DNA of 17,597 nt from NCBI GenBank assembly GCA_025800435.1, contig JAOXRV010000463.1, forward strand, positions 1 to 17,597, given 5' to 3'. Both the position numbers and the translations under genes were made by a program. Positions 1 to 8,626 of the stretch are shown one piece after another. The DNA is from Cellvibrionaceae bacterium (GTDB taxonomy: Bacteria; Pseudomonadota; Gammaproteobacteria; Pseudomonadales; Cellvibrionaceae). Each line of letters begins with the position of its first letter. Within the stretch, counting starts at the first letter, position 1. Under the pieces are notes generated by a model. That model did no database searches. It saw nothing but the letters and a program-made list of their open reading frames with translations, and had not been told where the DNA came from.

Positions 1-355
1 CCCGCAAGCGCTGCAAAAACTCAATCGCATAGGGCCGGGTGGCAATGCGCTCACGTATCTCTTGCTTGAGCCCGGCAATATCCAAATCCAACTCTGCCGA
101 CCAGTGATCCAGGCAGTACCACTCTAACTTGCCGGCGTATAGCTCAAACATGCCTTGCAACTTGGCTTTGGCCTGCTCCATCGGCACGCCGTGGGTTTCC
201 ACATAGCGCCGGGGCAGGTGCTGCAACCAAAAATAGTTGTCAAAATGCAAGTCTAGCAGGGTGCCGTCCATATCCAGCAACACCGTATCAATCTGGGCCC
301 AGTCCAGCTGGGGCTTAGGGGCCTCGGGGCTATTCACTTGGTTATCGTGCTCCAT
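1..355 (-). CDS. yrfG: GMP/IMP nucleotidase, YrfG-like HAD hydrolase (partial, 5' part)
   Basis: Reads leftward from an ATG at 355-353 and runs off the window after 118 codons, so only the N-terminal half is visible. HAD motif I, LLDMDGTLLD, lies at residues 26-35, with D28 as the expected nucleophile and D30 as the acid/base. It is followed by HFDNYFW (37-43) and a PRRYVETHG segment, which I recognise from the YrfG purine 5'-nucleotidase family. That family dephosphorylates GMP and IMP in the cytoplasm. The gene is divergent from cysQ, with 48 bp between start codons. In pseudomonads yrfG, nudE and cysQ cluster, so nudE may lie beyond the left edge; that is inference. The family call is fairly firm; substrate specificity is known from the family only. 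Confidence 0.82.
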   Translation of the reverse strand, partial: MEHDNQVNSPEAPKPQLDWAQIDTVLLDMDGTLLDLHFDNYFWLQHLPRRYVETHGVPMEQAKAKLQGMFELYAGKLEWYCLDHWSAELDLDIAGLKQEIRERIATRPYAIEFLQRLR

Positions 356-403
356 AGGGGTAAATTACAACTCGCCGCCAAGGTTAACACATTGAGGAGC
401 CCC

Positions 404-1258
404 ATGAGCCATTCAGACCCACTGGCCAGCGAAGCCTGCCGCCAACAACTGCTGACCATTGCCCGCACCGCCGGAGACGCCATTATGGAGGTCTATCGCC
501 ACTGCGACGGCATCAAGGTCGACAGTAAAGCCGACGACTCGCCCCTGACCCAAGCCGATTTGGCCGCCCACCACATTATTGTAGAAGGCCTTGCCCAGCT
601 TAGCCCCCAACTGCCGGTGTTGTCCGAAGAGGGGCAACTGCCCGATTTTAGCGAGCGCAGCCAGTGGCAGCGCTATTGGCTGATCGACCCGCTGGATGGC
701 ACCAAGGAATTTATTAACCGCAACGATGAATTTACCGTCAATATCGCCCTTATCGAGGCTGGCCGGCCGCGCCTGGGGCTGGTTTATGCCCCGGCCCTGG
801 CACTGGCCTTTTGGGGCAACACCCTGGGCGATAGCGATATTGCCTGCCAATACCGGGGCGATATTTGCAGCGCCAATGCCCAGCCCATTGCCGCCGCCCC
901 CCAAGCCCTGGGCCAAACACTGGCGGTGGTGGGCAGCCGCCGCCACGGTGCCGAGGCCCTAGAGGCGCTGGTGGCCAAGCTACAACAACAATTTGGCGAG
1001 ATAGAATTTAAGGCCATGGGCAGCTCGCTCAAGCTGTGCCTGGTGGCCAGCGGCGAAGCCCAGCTGTACCCGCGCCTGGCGCCCACCTGCGAATGGGATA
1101 CCGCCGCCGCCCAGGCGGTGGTGGAAGCGGCCGGCGGCCAGGTGCTGGGGCCAGACTTTAAGCCCCTTAGCTACAACCACAAGGCCGATATCCTCAACCC
1201 CCACTTTTATGTGATTGGGGACAACAGCCTAGACTGGCCCAAGCTGTTGAGCCCTTAG
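404..1258 (+). CDS. cysQ: 3'(2'),5'-bisphosphate nucleotidase CysQ
   Basis: A 284-residue protein of the lithium-sensitive, Mg-dependent inositol-monophosphatase superfamily. CysQ removes the 3'-phosphate from PAP/PAPS, preventing PAP build-up during sulfate assimilation. Metal-binding motifs are visible in the family order: SEEG at 74-77, DPLDGT at 95-100 and WDTAA at 231-235. The length is slightly above the E. coli protein. I chose the ATG at 404 because a GAGGAG ribosome site sits at 394-399; a TTG-initiated extension from 338 would overlap the divergent nucleotidase gene. The DUF885 lipoprotein gene follows 46 bp downstream on the same strand with no obvious terminator, so co-transcription is possible. 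Confidence 0.93.
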   Translation: MSHSDPLASEACRQQLLTIARTAGDAIMEVYRHCDGIKVDSKADDSPLTQADLAAHHIIVEGLAQLSPQLPVLSEEGQLPDFSERSQWQRYWLIDPLDGTKEFINRNDEFTVNIALIEAGRPRLGLVYAPALALAFWGNTLGDSDIACQYRGDICSANAQPIAAAPQALGQTLAVVGSRRHGAEALEALVAKLQQQFGEIEFKAMGSSLKLCLVASGEAQLYPRLAPTCEWDTAAAQAVVEAAGGQVLGPDFKPLSYNHKADILNPHFYVIGDNSLDWPKLLSP

Positions 1259-1304
1259 TCGGCTCAACCGTTATAACAACAAACACCACGAGAAAAAGCG
1301 CACT

Positions 1305-3167
1305 ATGAATAAGACCCCAATCGCCCTAGCCATTGCCCTGGCCCTGAGCCTAACGGCCTGTGGCAAAACCGAAAGCCCGACGCCACCAGCGGCAGAGGCA
1401 AACCAACAGGCTGCGGCCGAGCAGCGGGCCCCGGCGACCATCAACACCCTTATCGATCGGGCCACCACAGCCCTGTTTAAAGCTCGGCCCCAGTTTTCCA
1501 CCCAGGTGGGGCTGGATCAAAAAACTGCCGGCGGCGCCTATAGCCACCGCCTGGAAGATTACTCGCTCGCCGCTGAGACCGCGCTGCGCCAAGCCATGCG
1601 CGATGCCGCCGCAGCCATTGCCGCCGCCCCCAGTGAAGACAAGGACAACCAGCGGGTAGTCGTTAACCTGCTCAATTACTTTGCCGGGGTCGAGGGCTTT
1701 AGCCAGGGTTTTATCGATACCTGGATGGGCCACTCGCCCTTTATCATCAACCAAATTAACGGCCCCCTGATCAATGGCCCGGCCACCTTGCAAGCTGCCC
1801 AGCAGATAAAAAATGGCAAAGATGCCGAGCAATACCTGCAGCGCCTAGAAGCGTTTAAAGGCTATATCGCCGCGGTCAACGACAAGTTTATTGCCGATGC
1901 CGAGACTGGCTGGATTCCACCCAAAGCGCTGATTAAAAGTACCCTGGGCTTTTTAGATGGCTACACCAAAGCCCCGGCTGGCGAGCACACCTTGGTCAGC
2001 AACCTAAAAACCAAACTGGATAAAATTAAAGACCTGCCCCAAGGTGAAAAAGACGCACTGCTGCAACAGGCGGCCGAGCGAGTGGAAACCTATGTGTACC
2101 CGGGCTACCGTCAAGTGGCCGAAACCTTGCGCCAGTATCAAGCCAAAGCGCCCGAGGGCCACGGTATTTGGGCCCAGCCCGGTGGCGATAAATTTTATCT
2201 GCAAATGGTTAAAAGCCTGGGCGATACCGATATGAGCCCAGAGCAGGTACACCAGGTGGGCCTGGATGAAGTGGCCCGCATTAGCGCCGAGATGGATGCC
2301 ATTTTAAAAGCCGAGGGCTACAGCGAAGGCAGTGTCGGCGAGCGCATGATTGACCTGAGCAAAGAGCCGCGCTTTTTATACGCCGACTCGGATGAGGGCC
2401 GGGCCCAATTGATCGATGACCTCAACGGTATGATCAAAGATTTAGATGAGCATATGGCCAAGCAATTTGCCACGCGCCCGCCCTACCCGGTTGAGGTGCG
2501 TCGCATTCCCGAGGCGGTCGAAGACGGCGAAGCCGGCGGCCGCTATACCGCCCCCACCTTAGACGGCAGTGTGCCCGGCATCTACTGGATTAATTTGCGC
2601 GATATGAACGCGGTGCCCAAATTTGATTTGCGCACCCTCACCTACCACGAGGCCAACCCCGGCCACCACTGGCAGATCGCCTTAAACCTGGCCCAAGACT
2701 CGCTGCCACTGCTGCGCCGGGTTGCCGCCTATAACGCCTACTCCGAGGGTTGGGCGCTTTACAGCGAACGGGTAATCTGGGAAATGGGCCTGTATAAAGA
2801 TGACCCCTTTGGTGACTTGGGCCGTTTAAAAGCGGAAATTTTTCGCGCCGTGCGGCTGGTGGTCGATACCGGCATTCACCACAAGCAGTGGACCCGTGAG
2901 CAAGCTATCGACTATATGATGGCCAACACCGGCATGGGCAGCACCGAAACTACCGCCGAGATCGAGCGCTATATGGCCTGGCCCGGCCAGGCTTTGGGTT
3001 ACAAATTGGGCATGCTGAAGTTTATCGAGCTGCGCCAGCAGGCTCGCGAGGCGCTCGGGGATAAGTTTGATATACGCGAGTTTCACGATCTGGTACTGCT
3101 CAGCGGCGCCATGCCGATGCAAGTAGTGGCGCTCAAAGTGCAGGAATGGATTGCCAGTAAAGGCTGA
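1305..3167 (+). CDS. DUF885 family lipoprotein, putative zinc metallopeptidase
   Basis: A 620-residue protein with a lipoprotein signal peptide: a short charged start, a hydrophobic run, and lipobox LTAC with C19 as the lipidated residue. A low-complexity Ala/Pro/Gln linker (about 20-45) follows. The rest matches the DUF885 family, which commonly occurs as Xanthomonadales- or Alteromonadales-type lipoproteins. HEANPGHH at 448-455 resembles a gluzincin-like HExxPGHH site. YSEGWALYSE (479-488) carries E481, a likely further metal ligand by analogy. A membrane-anchored periplasmic peptidase or hydrolase is the likely role; the substrate is unknown. The ribosome site is weak (GAG about 13 nt upstream). 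A palindromic repeat starts 5 nt after the stop codon. Confidence 0.88.
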   Translation: MNKTPIALAIALALSLTACGKTESPTPPAAEANQQAAAEQRAPATINTLIDRATTALFKARPQFSTQVGLDQKTAGGAYSHRLEDYSLAAETALRQAMRDAAAAIAAAPSEDKDNQRVVVNLLNYFAGVEGFSQGFIDTWMGHSPFIINQINGPLINGPATLQAAQQIKNGKDAEQYLQRLEAFKGYIAAVNDKFIADAETGWIPPKALIKSTLGFLDGYTKAPAGEHTLVSNLKTKLDKIKDLPQGEKDALLQQAAERVETYVYPGYRQVAETLRQYQAKAPEGHGIWAQPGGDKFYLQMVKSLGDTDMSPEQVHQVGLDEVARISAEMDAILKAEGYSEGSVGERMIDLSKEPRFLYADSDEGRAQLIDDLNGMIKDLDEHMAKQFATRPPYPVEVRRIPEAVEDGEAGGRYTAPTLDGSVPGIYWINLRDMNAVPKFDLRTLTYHEANPGHHWQIALNLAQDSLPLLRRVAAYNAYSEGWALYSERVIWEMGLYKDDPFGDLGRLKAEIFRAVRLVVDTGIHHKQWTREQAIDYMMANTGMGSTETTAEIERYMAWPGQALGYKLGMLKFIELRQQAREALGDKFDIREFHDLVLLSGAMPMQVVALKVQEWIASKG

Positions 3168-3171
3168 GTCT

Positions 3172-3234
3172 CTAGGGCACCGCCGAATAACTCGATGATG
3201 CTCAGCGTCACCAAGTTATTCGGAGGTACCCTAG
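3172..3234. repeat. 63-bp near-perfect palindrome, CTAGGGCACC repeat family (copy 1)
   Basis: The sequence begins and ends with CTAG and reads almost identically on both strands. About 26 of 31 position pairs match around a centre near 3203. The left arm contains CCGAATAACTCGATGATGCT and the right arm AAGTTATTCGG. It starts 5 nt after the stop codon of the DUF885 lipoprotein gene. Related copies lie at 5869-5912 and 15189-15499. It could form a long hairpin in RNA and act as a bidirectional 3' end or mRNA stabiliser, but no U-tract follows, so it is not a classical intrinsic terminator. Confidence 0.85.
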
Positions 3235-3442
3235 GGCCAATATAGCACCGGATTAACGGCGGAGCTAATACTTAAGAATTAGAATTTTCCTGAACAACCA
3301 ATATTAAATAACTATCAAATTTGAAAAAATAATAAGCTATAAGGGCTCTTTGTACGAGTGACAGTGATGTTTGATAACAGCCAAGTTAGGATTCCACTCA
3401 ACTAAGCAGGCACACTTATTCATCACATATCGGAGCTTCCTC

Positions 3443-5863
3443 ATGACACGGAGTCTACTTTGCAGTGCGATCATTGCCGCACTGGGCCTACACAGCGGCC
3501 CAAGCTTGGGCCAAAACCAAACCGACGACAGCGCCACCATCTACTTTAACCAAAACGACTTTGGCTCGGATACCGAAGGCAATTTTCCGGGCTCGGTAAA
3601 GCTGGTACAAAATGTTGTTATGCCAACCAAGCACGGGGTTGAGGGGGATATTCAGCAGAGCCCTATTTCACTGCGTAAAACCATGGTTATGTTCAAGCCG
3701 CAAATGGAATTGGGATGGGATGAAAAGGTGGTATTGCTCGCCAAGGACAAGCGCGGCCGCACTGTGCACAGGGCCACAATGCGCACGCCCCGGCAGCTGA
3801 CCCGCCCGGCGGGACAAATACAAATTAATAAACTGCCAGATCAATACGACCTGGTAATCGAAAACCCAGCCAGTATGGCGACCCTTGGGGCGGATACTAA
3901 AGGCAGTCACCTAGCCACCCTGCTTGGGGCCCACGACACTATTCATATACGCACCCACAATGGCATCTGGAGCGAAAACTTTTACCTGCCCAAAGGCCCG
4001 GGTTACGACAATAAAATTATTAGCTTTAGCGACGGCGCCACCAATGATTCCACCATTCACCTGAACGACGGCTCGACAAGCATCAGCTTTGGCCAACAGC
4101 TCAGTTGGGTAAATGTCGATGGCCGCTGGCAAGCACTGCAGGCAAGCGAGCAGCGACTGGATGAGATCGTTGAGGCTGACAAGGTGTTAGAGGGCAACGA
4201 AGCCATGGACACTCTGGGTGCAGACACACAGGGCGAATATTTAGGCGCCCTGCTGAGCGAGCACGAACACATCAGTATTCGTACCCACAACGGCATGTGG
4301 ACACTCAACTTTTACCTGCCCGAGGGGCAGCAGTTCCACGATAAGCGCGTTACATTTAAGCACGGCGCCGGTTTTAACTCCATCGTCAACTACAACGGCA
4401 GCCACACCACCATACGCAAGGGCGAAGAGCTCAGCTGGCTCAATATTAACGGAACTTGGGTATCTGAAATTGACCTCGACTACAACCGCTTTCAATACAG
4501 TGATAACACCTACTCCAGCATTTTGCCGGCGGCAATTATCAAACCCGGCCTATCGCTGCATTTTAGCAGTGGCGATTTAAACAGCCATATTCGAGGACTG
4601 GATATCGGCGCCCCCAATGAGCTGCTTATTCACACCATCGATATCGGTATGCTGACCCCGCCACGCAATAAGTACGCCTTTCAAGACAGCCCCGACCTGC
4701 ATCGGCAATTTTTGCAAACCGTGCCCGCCAGGCGCCTGACGGTTAGCAACTACCAGCCACTGCACCTGCAAGAGGTAATGCTGCCAAGCGGTAAATTCCT
4801 CACCGATTTCGACCCCAGTATCGGCGATGTACACCGCGGTGATATGCGCGACCTAATCGGCAAGATCTTAATCTCGCATGGTATTGATAACGCTAACTAC
4901 GGTATCAACTCCAGCGGTGGCATCCGCGAGGTGTGGCACCCCTTTTCCAGCCCCCAGTACACCGCACACAATTCGGTTGGCGAGTACATTAACGGCCTGC
5001 AAATTCACGGCCTGTCGGGTGGCCACGGCATGGTCACCCTGGCCGCCTCCATCGGCAATGAAGTAAGCCACGAGCTGGGCCACAACTTTGGCGTCGGCCA
5101 CTTCCCCGGCGGTTTTAGGGGCTCTATTAATGCGCCGGCGGAGCGGGTCAACTCCACCTGGGGCTGGGATTCGGACCACGATTTTTTCCTGCCCAATTTT
5201 GAAAAGCGCACCGGCGGTGCCGATCTGTGCTTTGAAGACCAGTGTGGCGAGCCCTATTACGGCCGCCGGCTTAATGCCGGTGCCATGTCCGGGGGCTGGC
5301 CCATTTACCCCCAGTTCAACAACTATACGCTTTACACGCCCTACGAGTTAAACCTGATACAAGACAACCTCAGCGCCAAGGCGCAATTTTCAGTAAACTC
5401 GCCCACCGGTTTTTTTAAATGGGATAACAATAATAAAGTGCAGCGCCCCTGGCTCAACCTGGCTGCCGACGATGTCAACAGCGCCGTTAAAAACCGTCGG
5501 GTGATGCGCCGCCCCTATAAAAACGGCATAGCTGTTACCACCATTGTGGCCTACTACGACCCGGAAATGGAATTACAAGCCTATATCTACCCTGCGTTAC
5601 ACGGCTCTTTTGGTGCTGTATACAAAGACAACTTTAGCCCATCGCGCTGTCAGTTAATGGTAGACACCCAGGCCGGGCCACAGATTTACTACCTACACGA
5701 CCGGCGCCTGGACAGCGGCGCAATGAACAAGGTACACGTCAATATCGATAGCAGCCTGCACCCCTCTCGCGCCGAGATCAGCTGTGACAACGAGATACTG
5801 GACCAGCGCGAGCTGGCGGGCCCGAGCCAAGAGTTGCACACCTATGTGGTAACGGCCGACTGA
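3443..5863 (+). CDS. Secreted M66-family (StcE/TagA/dictomallein-like) zinc metalloprotease, paralogue 1
   Basis: An 806-residue protein. A signal peptide occupies about residues 1-23, with likely cleavage after LG. The catalytic motif HELGHNFGVGH is at 543-553: zinc ligands H543, H547 and H553, and general base E544, followed by FPGG as in M66 metzincin-type peptidases. A probable Met-turn AMSGGW (614-619) follows. Residues about 135-230 and 247-340 are two copies of one module (MxTLGAD, IxIRTHNG, W, NFYLP, and a closing W at 229 and 339). Cysteines flank EDQ (CFEDQC), and two more lie near the C-terminus, suggesting disulfides in an exported protein. Known M66 members cleave O-glycosylated, mucin-like proteins; the substrate here is unknown. 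The start is fixed by CGGAG at 3431-3435 and by matching the paralogue's MTRSLLC start. Confidence 0.9.
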   Translation: MTRSLLCSAIIAALGLHSGPSLGQNQTDDSATIYFNQNDFGSDTEGNFPGSVKLVQNVVMPTKHGVEGDIQQSPISLRKTMVMFKPQMELGWDEKVVLLAKDKRGRTVHRATMRTPRQLTRPAGQIQINKLPDQYDLVIENPASMATLGADTKGSHLATLLGAHDTIHIRTHNGIWSENFYLPKGPGYDNKIISFSDGATNDSTIHLNDGSTSISFGQQLSWVNVDGRWQALQASEQRLDEIVEADKVLEGNEAMDTLGADTQGEYLGALLSEHEHISIRTHNGMWTLNFYLPEGQQFHDKRVTFKHGAGFNSIVNYNGSHTTIRKGEELSWLNINGTWVSEIDLDYNRFQYSDNTYSSILPAAIIKPGLSLHFSSGDLNSHIRGLDIGAPNELLIHTIDIGMLTPPRNKYAFQDSPDLHRQFLQTVPARRLTVSNYQPLHLQEVMLPSGKFLTDFDPSIGDVHRGDMRDLIGKILISHGIDNANYGINSSGGIREVWHPFSSPQYTAHNSVGEYINGLQIHGLSGGHGMVTLAASIGNEVSHELGHNFGVGHFPGGFRGSINAPAERVNSTWGWDSDHDFFLPNFEKRTGGADLCFEDQCGEPYYGRRLNAGAMSGGWPIYPQFNNYTLYTPYELNLIQDNLSAKAQFSVNSPTGFFKWDNNNKVQRPWLNLAADDVNSAVKNRRVMRRPYKNGIAVTTIVAYYDPEMELQAYIYPALHGSFGAVYKDNFSPSRCQLMVDTQAGPQIYYLHDRRLDSGAMNKVHVNIDSSLHPSRAEISCDNEILDQRELAGPSQELHTYVVTAD

Positions 5864-5868
5864 GCAAC

Positions 5869-5912
5869 CAGGGCAGCTCTGAGTATCATCGAGTTATTCA
5901 GAGCTGCCCTAG
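5869..5912. repeat. Palindromic repeat, CTAGGGCACC family (copy 2, shortened)
   Basis: A perfect 13-bp stem pairs 5870-5882 with 5898-5910 around a 15-nt loop, 5 to 6 nt after the stop codon of the first protease gene. Read on the minus strand it is CTAGGGCAGCTCTGAATAAC, then TCGATGATACTCAG, clearly the same family as the other copies but missing the second half of the inner region. The arm bears CAGCTC where other copies have CACCTC, and the opposite arm carries the matching GAGCTG. No T-run follows on either strand. Confidence 0.8.
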
Positions 5913-6213
5913 ACAATTTACCCAGTGCTACCTAGCTCTAAAGAATTAGAAAATTATTGCTCAGATACCATAATAACTGGGGCAAAAACTAGTTCTTTTA
6001 AATCAGAATGTGAACGAACAACTAAGGTTTGAGAGCCATTTTTAACAGGGGTCATGATGTTTCCCCCCGGCCGAGATACCATCCACCCTGTTGCCGCATG
6101 ACAAACCCAGCCACAGCATTACTGGGGTCTTAGGGTGAACATTGGCCCCTGTCGCTGGCACTACAACAAATAACAATATTCAAACCTACTCGAACACAAC
6201 TGGGAGCACAACC
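5913..6213. other. Intergenic region between the two M66 genes
   Basis: This 301-bp stretch has an AT-rich left half and a GC-richer right half. It contains AAGAATTAGAA at 5941-5951, which is also found upstream of the first protease gene (3274-3284), so part of the promoter region appears to share ancestry. A short minus-strand reading frame, ATG 6055 to stop 5954 (33 codons), has no homologue I recognise. The ribosome site for the second protease (GGGAG, 6202-6206) is at the right end. I see no clear sigma70 promoter. Confidence 0.6.
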
Positions 6214-8619
6214 ATGACAAGGAGCCTACTTTGCGGGGCCATTATTTTGGCTTTAGGCATACATTCAAGCCCGACACTAGGCCAGGCCACAAATACTATT
6301 TATTTCAACCAAAACAATCTTGACTCGGATACCGAAGGCAATTTTGCGGGCTCGGTCAGCATGGTGCAAAACGTTATCATGCCCACCAAAAACAAATTGC
6401 CGGGCGATGTTCAGCAGCGGCCTATTTCACTGCGAAAAACCATGGTGTTGTTTAAACCCCAGCTTGAGTTTGGCGTGGGTGAAGATATTAACCTAACGGC
6501 TAAAGACAAGCGCGGGCGCACCGTGTACACCGCCACCATGCGCCCACCAGAACAACTGACCCGGCCGGCGGGGCAATTTACCATCGACTTGCCCCAGGCC
6601 GATTACGATTTAGTGATTGACGATGCGGCGGCCATGAAAAAGCTGGAGACAGACCCAAATGGCAGCCATATGGCCAGCCTGCTGGCCCGGCACGATAGCA
6701 TTAATATTCACACCATGGACAGCATCTGGTCGCCCAATTTTTATCTGCCCAAAGGCCAGTTTAACGGCAAAACTATTACCCTAAGCGACCACGCTACTTT
6801 TAACTCAAAGGTTTTTTTTAACGATACCTCGATCACCAGCAAGAGAGGCGATAATAATAGCTGGACCCATATCGACGGCCGCTGGCGCTTGAATGCCAGC
6901 CTGGCTGACCCCCTGGCGCCGCAGACCGAATTCAGCCTGGTTATCGAAGACCCAGAGAGCATGCAAACTTTTGGCAATGACCCAGAAGGTGAGCATTTTG
7001 CAAAACTACTGGATCGGCATGACCACATTAATATCCGCACCCACAACGGTATTTGGACGCGGAATTTTTACCTGCCCAAAGGGGCGCAGTATCACAACAA
7101 GACGGTTAGCTTCCATCACTTCGCCGGCTTTAGCTCAGACATTCACTACAACAATACCACGACCAATATCAGCATAGGCGACAAAGTCACCTGGGTGAAT
7201 ATCAACGGCGTTTGGGCCTCGGTTCTGGATCGGGAATTCAACCGCATTCGCTACAGCGACAATACCTTCTCGGCAATTTTGCCCGCTGCCATTATGCGGC
7301 CCGGGCTGTCCTTGCACTTTAGCAGTGGCAACCTCAATGGCCATATCAGCCAGCTCAATATCGGCGCCCCCAATGAGTTGATTATTCACACCATCGATAT
7401 CGGCATGCTGGCACCGCCGCGCAATAAGTTTACTTTTCAAAACGCGCCGGAGCTGCACCGCCAGTATTTGCAAACCATGCCTGCGCGCAAGCTGACCGTA
7501 AGCCATTACCAGACCCTGCAACTGGATCAGGTGATGCTACCCGACGGCCGCCTCTTAACCGACTACGACCCATCTAAGGGCGGCGCCTTCGAGGGTGAAA
7601 TGCGCAATAAAATTGGCAAGCTGCTGATCTCGCACGGCATCGACAACGCCAATTACGGGCTCAATTCCAGCGGCGGCCTGCACGAGATCTGGCACCCCTT
7701 TGCCTCCCCCCAGTACACCGCCCACAACTCCCAGGGCAATTATATTAACGGCTTACAAATACACGGCCTGTCCGGCGGCAACGGCATGGTCACCCTGGCG
7801 GAGTCTACCGGCAATGAGTTTAGCCATGAGCTCGGCCACAACTACGGCATGGGTCACTTCCCTGGGGGCTTTGTCGGTTCGATCAATGCGCCGGCGGATA
7901 AAGTTAATTCAACCTGGGGATGGGATAGCGACCACGATTTCTTTGTGCCCAATTTTGAAAAGCGCATCAGCAATTTGGATATGTGTTACGCCGGCCAGTG
8001 CTCCGCCCCCTTTATGGGCCGCCGCTTTAACGCCGGCGCCATGTCTGGTGGCTGGCCCCTGTACAAGCATTACAATAGTTTTACCCTGTACACACCCTAC
8101 GAACTCGCCTTAATTCAAGCCGATATTGAAAGCAAGGCTTTGTTCTCGCCCGACTCGCCCACCGGCTTTTTTAAATGGGATAGCAAAAACAAGGTCATGC
8201 GGCCGTGGCTGCACCTTGCTACAGACGACCTCAACCGCCACATAAAAAACCGCAGGGTGATGCGCCGCCCCTACAAAAAAGGCATAGCGGTTACTACCAT
8301 TGTCGCCTACTATGACCCGGATAAAGCGTTGCAGAGCTATATCTACCCCGCCCTGCACGGTTCTTTTGGGGCGGTGTACAAAGACAGCTATAGCCCCTCG
8401 CGCTGCCAACTGAGCGTGGATACCCAGGCCGGGCCACAAACATACTATCTGCACGACCGGCGTCTGGATGGCGAGGCGATGAACAAGGTGCACGTCAATA
8501 TCGACGCTGCCCTGTACCCATCGCGGGCCGAGATTAGCTGTGACAACGAAATACTGGATTCGCGCGAACTGGAAGGCCCCAGCCAAGCGCTAAGCACCAG
8601 CGTTGTCAGTGCCGACTAA
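6214..8619 (+). CDS. Secreted M66-family (StcE/TagA/dictomallein-like) zinc metalloprotease, paralogue 2
   Basis: An 801-residue protein, collinear with the upstream paralogue along its whole length; long stretches around the active site and C-terminus are nearly identical. Signal peptide about 1-23. The catalytic motif HELGHNYGMGH is at 538-548 (H538, E539, H542, H548), followed by FPGG, with a probable Met-turn at M610. The duplicated N-terminal module is at about 131-225 and 240-335. The GRR segment and disulfide-like cysteines (CYAGQC, SRCQL, ISCDN) are conserved. The first module here has a deviant IHTMDS where the other three copies read IRTHNG. The start at 6214 has GGGAG 7 nt upstream and matches the paralogue's start. 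Only 7 bp separate its stop from that of the convergent thioesterase gene. It probably acts outside the cell; the target is unknown. Confidence 0.9.
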   Translation: MTRSLLCGAIILALGIHSSPTLGQATNTIYFNQNNLDSDTEGNFAGSVSMVQNVIMPTKNKLPGDVQQRPISLRKTMVLFKPQLEFGVGEDINLTAKDKRGRTVYTATMRPPEQLTRPAGQFTIDLPQADYDLVIDDAAAMKKLETDPNGSHMASLLARHDSINIHTMDSIWSPNFYLPKGQFNGKTITLSDHATFNSKVFFNDTSITSKRGDNNSWTHIDGRWRLNASLADPLAPQTEFSLVIEDPESMQTFGNDPEGEHFAKLLDRHDHINIRTHNGIWTRNFYLPKGAQYHNKTVSFHHFAGFSSDIHYNNTTTNISIGDKVTWVNINGVWASVLDREFNRIRYSDNTFSAILPAAIMRPGLSLHFSSGNLNGHISQLNIGAPNELIIHTIDIGMLAPPRNKFTFQNAPELHRQYLQTMPARKLTVSHYQTLQLDQVMLPDGRLLTDYDPSKGGAFEGEMRNKIGKLLISHGIDNANYGLNSSGGLHEIWHPFASPQYTAHNSQGNYINGLQIHGLSGGNGMVTLAESTGNEFSHELGHNYGMGHFPGGFVGSINAPADKVNSTWGWDSDHDFFVPNFEKRISNLDMCYAGQCSAPFMGRRFNAGAMSGGWPLYKHYNSFTLYTPYELALIQADIESKALFSPDSPTGFFKWDSKNKVMRPWLHLATDDLNRHIKNRRVMRRPYKKGIAVTTIVAYYDPDKALQSYIYPALHGSFGAVYKDSYSPSRCQLSVDTQAGPQTYYLHDRRLDGEAMNKVHVNIDAALYPSRAEISCDNEILDSRELEGPSQALSTSVVSAD

Positions 8620-8626
8620 GGGGCGA

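Noticed and set aside
338..403. N-terminal extension of cysQ from a TTG
   Set aside because: It overlaps the divergent nucleotidase start and lacks similarity to CysQ; the ATG at 404 has a GAGGAG site.
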